64,000 nucleotides of DNA. Origin: Burkholderiaceae bacterium (lineage in GTDB: Bacteria > Pseudomonadota > Gammaproteobacteria > Burkholderiales > Burkholderiaceae_F). Position 1 is the stretch's first letter. Each line of letters opens with the position of its first letter. Under the pieces are notes generated by a model. The model searched no databases and was not told where the DNA came from. It saw only the letters and a list, made by a program, of their open reading frames with translations. Made by a program: the position numbers and the translations under genes. The stretch is from NCBI GenBank assembly GCA_019236735.1, contig JAFAIM010000026.1, positions 62,001 through 126,000 on the forward strand, written 5' to 3'. Positions 37,529-48,955 of this stretch are shown here, piece by piece.

Positions 37529-40254
37529 TGCGCCTCGTCCCAGTTCATGCCGACCCCGGCGTCTACCGCCAACGGCACCTTCAGCGACGCAACGTTGTCC
37601 ATTAACTCGGGAACACGCGAGCGTACGCGCTCGAGCTCCGCATCCGGCACCTCGAATACGAGCTCGTCGTGCACCTGCATGATCAGACGTGTACGCAGCG
37701 ATTCGCGCTGCAGCCATTCGGCCGTCGCAATCATCGCCAGCTTGATCAAATCGGCCGCGGTGCCCTGCATCGGCGCGTTGATGGCGGCACGCTCGGCGGC
37801 CTGCCGGCGCGGCCCGTTGTGCGAATTGATCTCCGGCAGCCACAGGCGCCGCCCGAACACCGTCTCGACATACCCCTGCCGTCTCGCCAGCGCGCGAGTC
37901 GCATCCATGTAGCGCGCAACGCCAGGGTAGCGCGCGAAATAGCGCTCGATATAGCCGCGCGCCTGGTCCTTGCCGATTCCGAGGTTTGTCGCCAGCCCGA
38001 AAGCGGTCATTCCGTACATCAGGCCGAAATTGATCACCTTCGCGGTGCGCCTCTGATCCGGCGTGACCTCGTCGACGGTGACGCCGAAAACTTCCGCCGC
38101 GGTGGCGCGGTGCACATCCTGGCCCTTCGCAAACGCCTCCAGTAGGCCGGTGTCGTCCGACAGATGCGCCATGATCCGCAGCTCGATTTGCGAGTAGTCC
38201 GCAGACACGATGCGCGACCCCGGCGGTGCGATGAACGCTTCCCGAATGCGCCGCCCCTCGACGGTGCGGATCGGAATGTTTTGCAGGTTCGGATCGGAAG
38301 ACGCCAGGCGCCCGGTGATCGCGATCGTCTGACCGTAGGTCGTGTGAACGCGGCCGGTGTCCGGGCGCACCATGGCCGGCAGCTTGTCGCAATAGGTCGA
38401 TTTCAGCTTTGACAGCGCCCGGTGCTCGAGCAAGGTCTTCGGCAGCGGGTAATCGGCTGCGAGCCGCTCCAGCACATCCTCGTCGGTGCTCGGCGCTCCG
38501 GTCGCGGTCTTCTTCTGGACCGGCAGCCCGAGCTTGCCGAACAGGATGTCGCCGATCTGCTTCGGCGAACCGAGATTGAAGGGTTGCCCCGCCAGCTCGT
38601 GGGCCTTGGCCTCCAGCGCAACGATGCGCTCGCCCAGTTGCCGGCTCTGGGAGGCCAGCTGTTCCGGATCGATCAGCACGCCGGTTCGTTCCATCTCGAA
38701 TAGCACGCGCGAGACGGGAATCTCGATCGACCGGTAGACGAACTGCAATCCCTCGTGCTCGCGGATGCGCGGCCAAAGGACTCCGTGCAGCGCCAGAGTG
38801 ACCTCCGCATCCTCGGCGGCGTATTCGGTGGCTCGATCGATCGCGACCTCTTCGAAACCGATCTGGCGCGCACCCTTGCCGCACACCTGCTCGTACGTGA
38901 TCGTGCGGCGCCCGAGGTGGCGCTCCGCGAGCGCGTCCATGTCATGGCCACGATGCGACTCCAGCACATAGGACTGCAGCAAGGTGTCGTGCTCGACGCC
39001 TGCCAGGTGCACACCGTGATTTGCGAAAACGTGCGCGTCGTACTTCGCGTTCTGGCCGACCTTTGGGCGCGTCGACTGCAGCCACGGCCGCAACCGTTCC
39101 AGCACGTGCTCCAGAGCGAGCTGCGCCGGCGCCCCGGTGTAGCGGTGCGCAACGGGGATGTAGCAGGCTTGATGCTCGGCCACCGAAACCGATATGCCGA
39201 CCAGGCGCGCCGCCATCGGGTCGAGCGAAGTCGTCTCGGTGTCGAGACTCGCCAGCGGCGCAGCCTCAATCCGCTCGATCCATCGCTCCAGTTGCTCTGC
39301 TCGGAGCACGGTTTCGTAGTGAACCGGCGGCGCAGGCACCGCTGGTCGCGCCGGCGCCTCGCTTGCGGCGACCGCCTGAGCGGCCGTGGAATCCGCGTCT
39401 CTGAGCCAGGCGCGGAACTCGAAACGCTCGAACAGCTTGCGCAGCGCTTCGGTGTCCGGTGCGCGCGACCGCAGCGCTTCCAGGCCGGGCAGGTGCGCCG
39501 AGAGGTCGGCATCGGTTCGGACCGTCACGAGGGCGCGAGCGGTGGGCAGCCAATTTACGGCTTTGCGCAGGTTCTCTCCCGCAGCGCCTCCAATCTCATT
39601 CGCGTGCTGCAGCACTCCATCCAGCGAACCGTATTCGGCAAGCCAGCGCGCGGCGGTCTTCGGCCCGACTTTCTCCACGCCAGGCACGTTGTCGACGCTG
39701 TCACCCACCAGCGTCAAGTAATCGACGATCCGCTCCGGCGCAACGCCGAAGCGGGCGATCACGCCGTCGCGGTCGAAGCGCCGCGGCGGGCCACCGTCGC
39801 GGCTCATCGTGTCGAGCAGCTCGACATCCTGGCCGACCAACTGCGCCAGGTCCTTGTCGGCGCTCACGATCACGGTGTGAAAGCCCTCGCGGCGGGCATG
39901 CTCGGCGAGGGTGCCGATCACATCGTCCGCCTCGACCCCGGGGATCTCCAGCACCGGCCAGCCCAGCGCCTGCACCGCTTCGTGAATCGGGGCAATCTGC
40001 ACCGACAGGTCGTCCGGCATGGCGGGTCGATTGGCCTTGTATTGGGCGAACAGATCGTCGCGAAACGTCTTACCCTTGGCATCGAACACGCAGGCGCGGT
40101 ATTCGGCAGGCGATTGCGCCTCGAGCACGCGCAGCATGCCGACGAACCCGCGGATCGCTCCGGTGGGTTCGCCTGCCGACGTGCGCAGGTCGGGCATCGC
40201 GTGGAAGGCGCGGTACAGGTAGCCCGAACCATCTACCAGCAATAGTGTTTTCAT
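37525..40254 (-). CDS. polA: DNA polymerase I
   Basis: The 909-residue enzyme fills gaps and removes RNA primers. The N-terminal 5'-3' exonuclease (about 1-290) has LLLVDGSGYLYRAFHA, VDNVPGVEKVGPKTA. The proofreading domain (about 310-490) keeps DTETTSLDP with the metal-binding D and E. The polymerase domain has motif A DYSQIELRIMAHLS, the O-helix RRTAKVINFGLMYGM and motif C MQVHDELVFEVP. All three activities should be intact. The start ATG is 68 bases from the divergent LOG-family gene. Confidence 0.97.
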   Translation of the reverse strand: MKTLLLVDGSGYLYRAFHAMPDLRTSAGEPTGAIRGFVGMLRVLEAQSPAEYRACVFDAKGKTFRDDLFAQYKANRPAMPDDLSVQIAPIHEAVQALGWPVLEIPGVEADDVIGTLAEHARREGFHTVIVSADKDLAQLVGQDVELLDTMSRDGGPPRRFDRDGVIARFGVAPERIVDYLTLVGDSVDNVPGVEKVGPKTAARWLAEYGSLDGVLQHANEIGGAAGENLRKAVNWLPTARALVTVRTDADLSAHLPGLEALRSRAPDTEALRKLFERFEFRAWLRDADSTAAQAVAASEAPARPAVPAPPVHYETVLRAEQLERWIERIEAAPLASLDTETTSLDPMAARLVGISVSVAEHQACYIPVAHRYTGAPAQLALEHVLERLRPWLQSTRPKVGQNAKYDAHVFANHGVHLAGVEHDTLLQSYVLESHRGHDMDALAERHLGRRTITYEQVCGKGARQIGFEEVAIDRATEYAAEDAEVTLALHGVLWPRIREHEGLQFVYRSIEIPVSRVLFEMERTGVLIDPEQLASQSRQLGERIVALEAKAHELAGQPFNLGSPKQIGDILFGKLGLPVQKKTATGAPSTDEDVLERLAADYPLPKTLLEHRALSKLKSTYCDKLPAMVRPDTGRVHTTYGQTIAITGRLASSDPNLQNIPIRTVEGRRIREAFIAPPGSRIVSADYSQIELRIMAHLSDDTGLLEAFAKGQDVHRATAAEVFGVTVDEVTPDQRRTAKVINFGLMYGMTAFGLATNLGIGKDQARGYIERYFARYPGVARYMDATRALARRQGYVETVFGRRLWLPEINSHNGPRRQAAERAAINAPMQGTAADLIKLAMIATAEWLQRESLRTRLIMQVHDELVFEVPDAELERVRSRVPELMDNVASLKVPLAVDAGVGMNWDEAH

Positions 40255-40322
40255 TTCGGCAGCGATTCGAACTTTGAGCGGCTCAACCTGGTCCCAGGTA
40301 CGTAAGACGTCAGGAGACGAAA

Positions 40323-41060
40323 ATGATCGACCGGCAGAAGAATATCCCGACCCTGCGAGCGATCGCGACCCCGGACCGCGCCACCAGCGTCAAGGCACGC
40401 GAATCCTGGCAGATGTGGGGAATTGTCTCGGAGTTCGTCGAGGCGACCGAACGCCTCTCGGAAGTCCGCCCCGCGGTATCGGTATTCGGCAGCGCCCGCA
40501 CGCCCGTTGGCTCGCCGCGCTACGAGCTCGCGGTTCGGATCGCCCGCAAGTTGTCCGATGCCGGGTTCGCGGTCATCAGCGGTGGCGGCGGCGGCATCAT
40601 GGAAGCGGCCAACAAGGGGGCGTTCAGCGGCCCATCGCCGAGCGTGGGGCTGAACATCGAACTGCCGCGCGAAAAATGCGGCAACGCCTATCAGAACATC
40701 TCGTTGCGGTTCCGCCATTTTTTCGCGCGCAAGGTGGCGTTCGTGAAGCATGCCGCAGCGTACGTCGTGATGCCCGGCGGATTCGGCACGCTGGACGAGC
40801 TGAGCGAGGCGCTCACGCTGATCCAGACCGGGGCGGGTCGCAAGATCCCGATCGTGCTGGTCGATGGATCCTTCTGGCGGGGACTGCTGGACTGGATGCG
40901 CGAACGGCTCGTGGTCGACGGAATGATCGACGAACAGGATCTGAGCCTGATGCAGGTAGTCGAGGATGCCGACCAGGTGGTCGACGCGATCTTCGATTTC
41001 TACGAGATGCGCGGCTTCCTGCAAACGGCGGTGGAACGCGAGCAGCTGCTCTACTTGTAA
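40323..41060 (+). CDS. LOG family protein (TIGR00730-type, putative lysine-decarboxylase-like nucleotide phosphoribohydrolase)
   Basis: The 245-residue product has the Rossmann-like LOG fold: VSVFGSARTP, GFAVISGGGGGIMEAANKGA and the signature PGGFGTLDELSEALTLIQ. Plant and bacterial LOG proteins cleave nucleoside monophosphates such as cytokinin precursors or purine monophosphates. The substrate here cannot be told from sequence. It lies divergent from polA and is followed 63 bases later by the DUF2782 gene. Confidence 0.88.
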   Translation: MIDRQKNIPTLRAIATPDRATSVKARESWQMWGIVSEFVEATERLSEVRPAVSVFGSARTPVGSPRYELAVRIARKLSDAGFAVISGGGGGIMEAANKGAFSGPSPSVGLNIELPREKCGNAYQNISLRFRHFFARKVAFVKHAAAYVVMPGGFGTLDELSEALTLIQTGAGRKIPIVLVDGSFWRGLLDWMRERLVVDGMIDEQDLSLMQVVEDADQVVDAIFDFYEMRGFLQTAVEREQLLYL

Positions 41061-41123
41061 GCCGCAGCGGCGAGGCGCCTGCCGCGCGCCGCCCAATTTC
41101 CCGCGGGAACGTACAATGGGCGC

Positions 41124-41570
41124 ATGGGTGAGGTTCGCCTGCCGCGCCATCCGCGCAATTCCCATGCGCCGGGAGTGTGGGGACTGTGTGCTGCGTTCGC
41201 GCTGCAAGCGTGCGTGGCCTCGATGATGGTGCTGTTTGGCGCCGAAGCGCAGGCCGCCGATGAGCTTGCGCCTCCGGTGGGTGCACCTTCGGAAGCGACC
41301 AAGCCCGCGCCCGCATCCGCGCAGGTTCCAGACCAGTCGGGCCCACAAAGCACCGAGGCGGCTGACGGCAACCCGGCGGTGCCGAAGCCGGAACGCGATG
41401 TCCAAATCGAGCAGAAGCACGTGGGCCGGCGCGTTTCGGAGGTCATCGTGACACCGGCCGGGTTCACCTATCACTATACGATGGACCATCTGGACGACCA
41501 GGAACCGGGAACGGTTCTGCAACCGCATCCGCAGCTGTCGGTGCCGCGCTTCTTCCGGATCGATTTCTGA
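41124..41570 (+). CDS. Exported DUF2782-family protein
   Basis: The 148-residue product has a signal peptide (about residues 16-44, GVWGLCAAFALQACVAS to AEAQA). A proline/alanine-rich linker follows, then the DUF2782 domain with VSEVIVTPAGFTYHYTMDHL and QLSVPRFFRIDF. The family is small, found mainly in betaproteobacteria and of unknown function, often beside polA and thrB as here. thrB begins 28 bases downstream. Confidence 0.85.
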   Translation: MGEVRLPRHPRNSHAPGVWGLCAAFALQACVASMMVLFGAEAQAADELAPPVGAPSEATKPAPASAQVPDQSGPQSTEAADGNPAVPKPERDVQIEQKHVGRRVSEVIVTPAGFTYHYTMDHLDDQEPGTVLQPHPQLSVPRFFRIDF

Positions 41571-41598
41571 CAGGCTCGCGCCTTCCCGGCGGGCAAAC

Positions 41599-42555
41599 AT
41601 GGCCGTATTTACCGCGCTCACGCGCAACGAAATCGTTGCGCTGCTCGCCGGCTACTCGGTCGGGCAACTGCTCGACTTTGCCGGCATACCGTCCGGAATC
41701 GAGAACAGCAACTTCTTCGTCACGACGAGCGGCGGTCGCTTCGTACTGACCGTGTTCGAAAGGCTCGACGCGGAGCATCTGCCGTTTTACCTCGGCTTGA
41801 TGAAACACCTGGCGCAGCGCGGCCTGCCCGCGCCGGAGCCGTCCGTCACGCTCGACGGCGAACTTCTGAGCAAGGTGCGCGGCAAGCCGGCCGCGCTCGT
41901 CACGCGCTTGCCTGGGCATGCCGTGATGAGCCCGACCGCCGCGCAATGCGCCCAGGTCGGCAACTTCCTGGCCAACATGCACCAGCAGGCGCGGGACTTT
42001 CCGCTGTTCCAGCCGAACCTGCGCGGCATCGGGTGGTGGAAGAGCGCATTGCCCAAGTTGGAACCCTTGATCCCGGACGATCAGTTCCAGGAACTGGCAG
42101 AGGAGCTGATTTTCCAGGACAGCTTCGTGCGCAGCGCTGCGTTCGAACAGCTGCCGGCCGGTGCCGTACACGCGGACTTGTTCCGCGACAACGTGTTGTT
42201 CGACGGCGACCATATCGGCGGGGTGATCGATTTTTATTTTGCCGGCTGCACGGCCTGGCTGTTCGATCTGGCGGTGACCGTGAACGACTGGTGCGTCAGT
42301 GGGGCCAGCGGCGAATTCGACTCGCCGCGCGCACACGCGCTGTTGCGCGCCTACCATGAAGTGCGCCCGCTCGAGGAATCGGAGCGCCTCGCGTGGCGCA
42401 CCGCGCTGCGGGCCGCCGCTCTGCGCTTCTGGATCTCGCGGCTGTACGACCTTCACCTGCCGCGGCCGGCAACACTGCTGAAGCCGCATGACCCGGCCTG
42501 GTTCGGAAGGATGCTGCGGCTACGGATCAAACAGCGCGATCTGCCCTGGGTGTAG
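41599..42555 (+). CDS. thrB: Homoserine kinase (ThrB2, aminoglycoside phosphotransferase fold)
   Basis: It phosphorylates homoserine for threonine synthesis. The 318-residue product is the betaproteobacterial form related to APH kinases, not the GHMP-type E. coli ThrB. It begins MAVFTALTRNEIVALL, typical of the family, then GIENSNFFVTTSGGRFVLTVFE (ATP-binding lysine region is weak as usual), the catalytic HADLFRDNVLFDGD and GVIDFYFAG. It ends with RDLPWV. No other threonine gene is nearby. Confidence 0.95.
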   Translation: MAVFTALTRNEIVALLAGYSVGQLLDFAGIPSGIENSNFFVTTSGGRFVLTVFERLDAEHLPFYLGLMKHLAQRGLPAPEPSVTLDGELLSKVRGKPAALVTRLPGHAVMSPTAAQCAQVGNFLANMHQQARDFPLFQPNLRGIGWWKSALPKLEPLIPDDQFQELAEELIFQDSFVRSAAFEQLPAGAVHADLFRDNVLFDGDHIGGVIDFYFAGCTAWLFDLAVTVNDWCVSGASGEFDSPRAHALLRAYHEVRPLEESERLAWRTALRAAALRFWISRLYDLHLPRPATLLKPHDPAWFGRMLRLRIKQRDLPWV

Positions 42556-42603
42556 GTGATCGTCGCTGTGGATATCGATACGTCGGCATTTCGAATACCG
42601 CTT

Positions 42604-42632
42604 TCTAAGCCAGATCGAAACCGTGTTACAAT
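42604..42632 (+). promoter_or_regulatory. Possible promoter of the toxin-antitoxin pair
   Basis: TACAAT at 42627-42632 is a good -10 hexamer 31 bases before the antitoxin ATG; the -35 position (TCTAAG, 42604-42609) is poor. A weak -35 fits an autoregulated toxin-antitoxin promoter, but no clear operator palindrome was found. Confidence 0.35.
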
Positions 42633-42662
42633 GTCTTACTCAGTCAACTCACACGACTCCAC

Positions 42663-42878
42663 ATGGGCACTCTGACAATCCGCATGGACGACAAACTTGC
42701 GCGCGAGCTGGAGCGGCTGGCCAGACGGGCTGGTCGGCCCAAGAGTGAAATCGCCCGAGAAGCACTGCGCAGGCAGCTCGCCATTCAGAGATTTCGGACC
42801 CTTCGCGGCAAACTGATGCCGTACGCGGAGGCGGCCGGCTGGCTGACCGACGAAGACGTGTTCCGCGACATCTCGTGA
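42663..42878 (+). CDS. Ribbon-helix-helix antitoxin of a PIN toxin
   Basis: The 71-residue product has an N-terminal ribbon-helix-helix DNA-binding domain (LTIRMDDKLARELERLARR, GRPKSEIAREALRRQL). A C-terminal tail (GKLMPYAEAAGWLTDEDVFRDIS) is of the kind that wraps the toxin. It should neutralise the PIN ribonuclease and repress its own promoter. Its stop overlaps the toxin start as GTGA. It lies about 100 bases after thrB. Confidence 0.9.
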   Translation: MGTLTIRMDDKLARELERLARRAGRPKSEIAREALRRQLAIQRFRTLRGKLMPYAEAAGWLTDEDVFRDIS

Positions 42879-43276
42879 GGATGTTCTTCGACACCAATGT
42901 GCTCGCCAGCGCTTTGACGTCGCGAGGCCTGTGCGCAGAGTTGTACGAGCGCATCGCGCTAGGTCACGATCTGATCGTCGGAACGCCGGTTATCGATGAG
43001 CTGCTTCGAGTTCTCGGCGAAAAGCTGAAAGTCCCGACTCGCGAGCTGAGGCGGGTACGCGCTGAGCTCGAAGAATTCGAAGTTGCAGCACCGTCCGCTC
43101 GCTTGCCTGCGGTGAAGATCAAGGATCGCGACGACCTTCCTGTCCTCGCATGCGCATTGGCCGCCAACGTCGAAATCTTCGTAACCGGCGACAAGGAGTT
43201 GCTCGCGATTCGGGCGATCGAGCACATGAGCGTCCTTTCTCCAAGGCAGCTCTGGGAGAAGCTTGCAAAGGAGTGA
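42875..43276 (+). CDS. PIN-domain toxin (VapC-like, TIGR00305 type)
   Basis: The 133-residue product is a PIN-domain ribonuclease. It has the first aspartate in MFFDTNVLASAL, the glutamate of IDELLRVL and the later acidic pair in DRDDLPVLACALAANVEIFVTGDKELL, so the metal-binding set appears complete. It starts at GTG 42875 (GTGA overlap with the antitoxin) or at ATG 42881. The target RNA is unknown. It probably forms a functional module with the preceding antitoxin. Confidence 0.9.
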   Translation: MRMFFDTNVLASALTSRGLCAELYERIALGHDLIVGTPVIDELLRVLGEKLKVPTRELRRVRAELEEFEVAAPSARLPAVKIKDRDDLPVLACALAANVEIFVTGDKELLAIRAIEHMSVLSPRQLWEKLAKE

Positions 43277-43354
43277 AGACTCTGCGCCCTGCGAAGGGCC
43301 GGTCTGCAGCACCTTTTGCGACCGGATTGGGGTCGGTCTCGAATATTCAGGGGG

Positions 43355-43559
43355 GCTGACCACCTCGTCAGCAATCTTGGACAGGTACCGCTCGAGCTCT
43401 TCCTGCGAGTCGAATGTCCGGAACCGCCCGGACTCGACATCGGCAACTCCGACGCGAGCAGCCCCCCGCAACGCCGTCAGACGTGCCTTCTCGCGCGCCT
43501 CCCGATCCTCGATCAGCCCCAGCCCTCACGCAGGACCTCACTCGGATTCTGTAGGTAAC
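43355..43559 (-). pseudogene. Frameshifted, truncated ParD-like antitoxin remnant
   Basis: Right after the uvrD stop on the minus strand, one frame reads RYLQNPSEVLREG and then hits TGA. The adjacent frame continues as LGLIEDREAREKARLTALRG, then VGVADVESGRFRTFDSQEEL and ERYLSKIADEVV. Joined at about 43514-43530, this gives the second half of a ParD-type antitoxin with its SEVxREGLxLxExRE core and acidic tail. The N-terminal ribbon is missing and no ParE gene follows, because the PIN toxin gene occupies that DNA. It is a decayed antitoxin beside a live module. Confidence 0.7.
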
Positions 43560-43565
43560 GCGGTT

Positions 43566-45773
43566 TCACGCTGCTTCCAGCTTCGCCACCGACAGCAGCA
43601 GCTCCTTGGTTCCCGCCGAGCTAAATTGGATCTGCGCTCGTGCGTCGGCGCCGGCGCCTTGCAGCCGCAGCACGACGCCATCGCCGAACTTGGAATGCCG
43701 CACCAGCTGCCCGACGCGAAGCCCGTGATGTCCTGTGTCGCCTCCCGCCGCACTCGTGGCAGCCGGGGGTGGCATCGCCCAGGCAGATAGTGCCGCCGGT
43801 GTGCGCGAGCGGCGCGGCGCCAGCCAGCGCACCGATTCGGCCGGCAACTCCTCGAGAAAGCGCGAGCGGATACCGTAGCGCGTCTGCCCGTGCAGCAGGC
43901 GCGATTGCGCCAGACTCAGAAACAGTCGCCGGCGCGCGCGCGTGATCGCCACGTACATCAGCCGCCGCTCCTCCTCGAGGCCACCGCCCTCGCTCAGGCT
44001 GTTATCGTGCGGAAACAGCCCCTCTTCCAGTCCCGTGATAAACACGGCCTCGAACTCCAGCCCTTTGGCCGAATGCACCGTCATCAACTGCAGTGCATCC
44101 TGGCCTTGGCCGGCCTGGTTGTCGCCCGCCTCCAGCGAAGCGTGCGCCAGGAAGGCGGCGAGAGGCTCCACCTGCTCCTGCTCGCCCTCGCGCCGGACGG
44201 CAGCCGCCGCAGGCGCGCCGCCGAATGCCTCCTCCTGCGCGAATCCGGTCGCAGCATTCACCAGCTCTTCGAGGTTCTGTACTCGCTCCTGGCCGTCCCT
44301 CTCCTGCCGGTAATGCGCGGCAAGGCCGCTTTGCTGGATCGCAAGAGCCACCAGATCGGGTAACGTTTGCTCCGCTGCGGCGGTCCGCAACTCCTCGATC
44401 AGCTGCGCGAACGGCGCGAGCGTCGCGACCGTGCGTCCCTGGATCGAGCCGATCGCTGCGTACAGACTGCAGCGTCCCGCCGCAGCCGCATCTTGGAGCT
44501 GCTCCAGCGTGCGCGCCCCGATCCCGCGCGGCGGAAAATTCACCGCGCGAACGAACGAAGCATCGTCGTACGGGTTGTTGGTCAGACGCAGGTAGGCGAG
44601 GGCGTTTTTCACCTCGGCCCTCTCGAAAAAGCGTAGCCCGCCGTAGACACGGTACGGCAGCCCGGCGATGAAAAGCGCGTGCTCCAGGATGCGCGACTGC
44701 GCATTCGAGCGGTACAGGACCGCGACGTCGGACGGTCGCGCACCGCTGTCGATCAGCTCGCGCGCTTGCTCGACGACCCACGATGCTTCCAATCCATCCG
44801 AGTCGGCCTCGAACAGCACCGCCCGCTCGCCCTGCCCCGCGCCAGTCCACAGGTTCTTGCCGAGGCGCTGGGTGTTGTGGCGAATCAGGCAATTGGCCGC
44901 ATCCAGGATGTGGCCGAACGAGCGGTAGTTCTGTTCGAGCTTGATCACGCGCGAGGCGGCAAACTCGCGCTCGAAGTCCGCCATGTTGCCGACGTTGGCG
45001 CCGCGGAAGCGATAGATCGATTGATCGTCGTCGCCGACCGCAAACAGCGTGCTTTCAGGGCCCGCCAGCAGCTTGAGCCAGCGATATTGAAGAACATTGG
45101 TGTCCTGGAATTCGTCGATCAGGATGTGGCGGAATCGCTGCTGATAGTGCAGGCGGAGCGGCTCGTTGCGCGCCAGCAGCTCGTACGAACGCAGCAGCAG
45201 CTCGGCGAAATCGACGGCGCCTTCTCGCTGGCATTGCCGGTCGTACGCATCGAACAGCTCCACCCACAGGCGGTCCCGCGACCCTTCCGAAGCGAGGTCG
45301 CGCGCGCGCAGGCCGGCCTCCTTCGCTCCATTGATGAACATCTGCACCTCGCGCGGCGGGCAGCGCACCTCATCGACGCCGGCGGTCTTCAGCAACCGCT
45401 TGATCGCCGACAACTGATCCTGCGAATCGAGGATCTGAAAGGTCGACGGCAACTGCGCGTCGCGATAATGTGCCCGCAGCATGCGGTTGCACAGGCCATG
45501 GAACGTGCCGATCCACATCGCGCGCGTTCCGATCGGAAGCATCGCCTCGATGCGGGCGATCATCTCGCGCGCGGCCTTGTTCGTGAACGTGACCGCCAGA
45601 ATCTGCGCAGCGCCCACCCTGCCCTGTTGCATCAGCCAGGCGATCCGAGTGGTCAGTACGCGAGTCTTGCCGCTGCCCGCGCCAGCCAGCACGAGCACGT
45701 GACCGCCCGATTCGGTGACCGCTGCGAGCTGCGGCGGATTGAGGCCTTCGAGGAAACGCACCACGGAGAGCAT
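43566..45773 (-). CDS. uvrD: DNA helicase II (UvrD/Rep family)
   Basis: This superfamily 1A 3'-5' helicase acts in nucleotide-excision and mismatch repair. The 735-residue product has [20 protein letters not shown], Walker [41 protein letters not shown], Walker [22 protein letters not shown], and the C-terminal [17 protein letters not shown] and [10 protein letters not shown]-terminal Tudor-like tail is present ([15 protein letters not shown]). ATG 45773 gives the usual start; further open frame runs antisense to leuS. It is divergent from leuS with 23 bases between. Confidence 0.96.
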   Translation of the reverse strand: MLSVVRFLEGLNPPQLAAVTESGGHVLVLAGAGSGKTRVLTTRIAWLMQQGRVGAAQILAVTFTNKAAREMIARIEAMLPIGTRAMWIGTFHGLCNRMLRAHYRDAQLPSTFQILDSQDQLSAIKRLLKTAGVDEVRCPPREVQMFINGAKEAGLRARDLASEGSRDRLWVELFDAYDRQCQREGAVDFAELLLRSYELLARNEPLRLHYQQRFRHILIDEFQDTNVLQYRWLKLLAGPESTLFAVGDDDQSIYRFRGANVGNMADFEREFAASRVIKLEQNYRSFGHILDAANCLIRHNTQRLGKNLWTGAGQGERAVLFEADSDGLEASWVVEQARELIDSGARPSDVAVLYRSNAQSRILEHALFIAGLPYRVYGGLRFFERAEVKNALAYLRLTNNPYDDASFVRAVNFPPRGIGARTLEQLQDAAAAGRCSLYAAIGSIQGRTVATLAPFAQLIEELRTAAAEQTLPDLVALAIQQSGLAAHYRQERDGQERVQNLEELVNAATGFAQEEAFGGAPAAAAVRREGEQEQVEPLAAFLAHASLEAGDNQAGQGQDALQLMTVHSAKGLEFEAVFITGLEEGLFPHDNSLSEGGGLEEERRLMYVAITRARRRLFLSLAQSRLLHGQTRYGIRSRFLEELPAESVRWLAPRRSRTPAALSAWAMPPPAATSAAGGDTGHHGLRVGQLVRHSKFGDGVVLRLQGAGADARAQIQFSSAGTKELLLSVAKLEAA

Positions 45774-45784
45774 TCTACGTTCGC

Positions 45785-45790
45785 TACAAT
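45785..45790 (+). promoter_or_regulatory. -10 element immediately upstream of leuS
   Basis: TACAAT ends six bases before the leuS GTG, so transcription would begin at or next to the start codon and give a leaderless message. The -35 position (about 45762-45767, CACGGA) is poor, so this is tentative. Confidence 0.35.
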
Positions 45791-45796
45791 CGTCGC

Positions 45797-48430
<2,634 letters not shown>

Positions 48431-48955
48431 GTGGTGCCTGTCAGGACAGCCAAACTCGCAGCCAGACTCGCCGCCTGCCTGCTGGCGACGATCGGTCTGA
48501 CCGGATGCGGCTTTCACCTGCGCGGCGAGCAGAAGCTGCCGTTTGACACGATCTTCATCAACACGCCGCCGAACTCTCCGCTCGGCGCCACGCTGAGTCG
48601 GCAGATTCGCGCCGGAACCGAAACCCGAACGGTGTCGCAGGCGAGCCAGGCGAGCGTCGTTCTCGAAATCCTGGGCGAACAGCGCGACAAGGAGATATTG
48701 ACGCTCAATGCGCAAGGCCGCGCGGTCGAATACAAGCTGATCTACCGCCTGCGCTTCCGCCTGCACGACGGCAAAGGCCGCGAATACATTGCACCGACCG
48801 AAATGCGCGCGCAGCGCGACATCTCGATCAACGATTCCCAAGTGCTCTCCAAGGAGTCGGAGGAGTCGCTGCTGTACCGCGACATGCAGACCGACCTGGT
48901 GCAACAGCTGCTGCGCCGACTCGCAGCAGTCCGGCTCAATGCTGATCAAAGCTGA
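48431..48955 (+). CDS. lptE: LPS-assembly lipoprotein LptE
   Basis: LptE plugs the LptD barrel that inserts lipopolysaccharide in the outer membrane. The 174-residue precursor has a lipoprotein signal ending in the lipobox IGLTGCGFHLRG, with the mature cysteine in C-GFHLRG, the LptE hallmark. The mature part is a small alpha/beta domain. Two tandem GTG codons (48431, 48434) are possible starts; the first abuts the leuS stop. Its end overlaps holA by 17 bases. The leuS-lptE-holA order is conserved in proteobacteria. Confidence 0.95.
   Translation: MVPVRTAKLAARLAACLLATIGLTGCGFHLRGEQKLPFDTIFINTPPNSPLGATLSRQIRAGTETRTVSQASQASVVLEILGEQRDKEILTLNAQGRAVEYKLIYRLRFRLHDGKGREYIAPTEMRAQRDISINDSQVLSKESEESLLYRDMQTDLVQQLLRRLAAVRLNADQS

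Noticed and set aside
37529-38884. N-terminal extension of glpD through antisense-free frame over polA
   Set aside because: It overlaps polA on the same strand in a different frame, has no start near GlpD's conserved N-terminus, and reads as arginine/alanine-rich shadow sequence.
45705-45720. Another copy of the CCCGATTCGG repeat arm
   Set aside because: The match of about ten bases lies inside uvrD coding sequence in a conserved region and lacks the rest of the arm.
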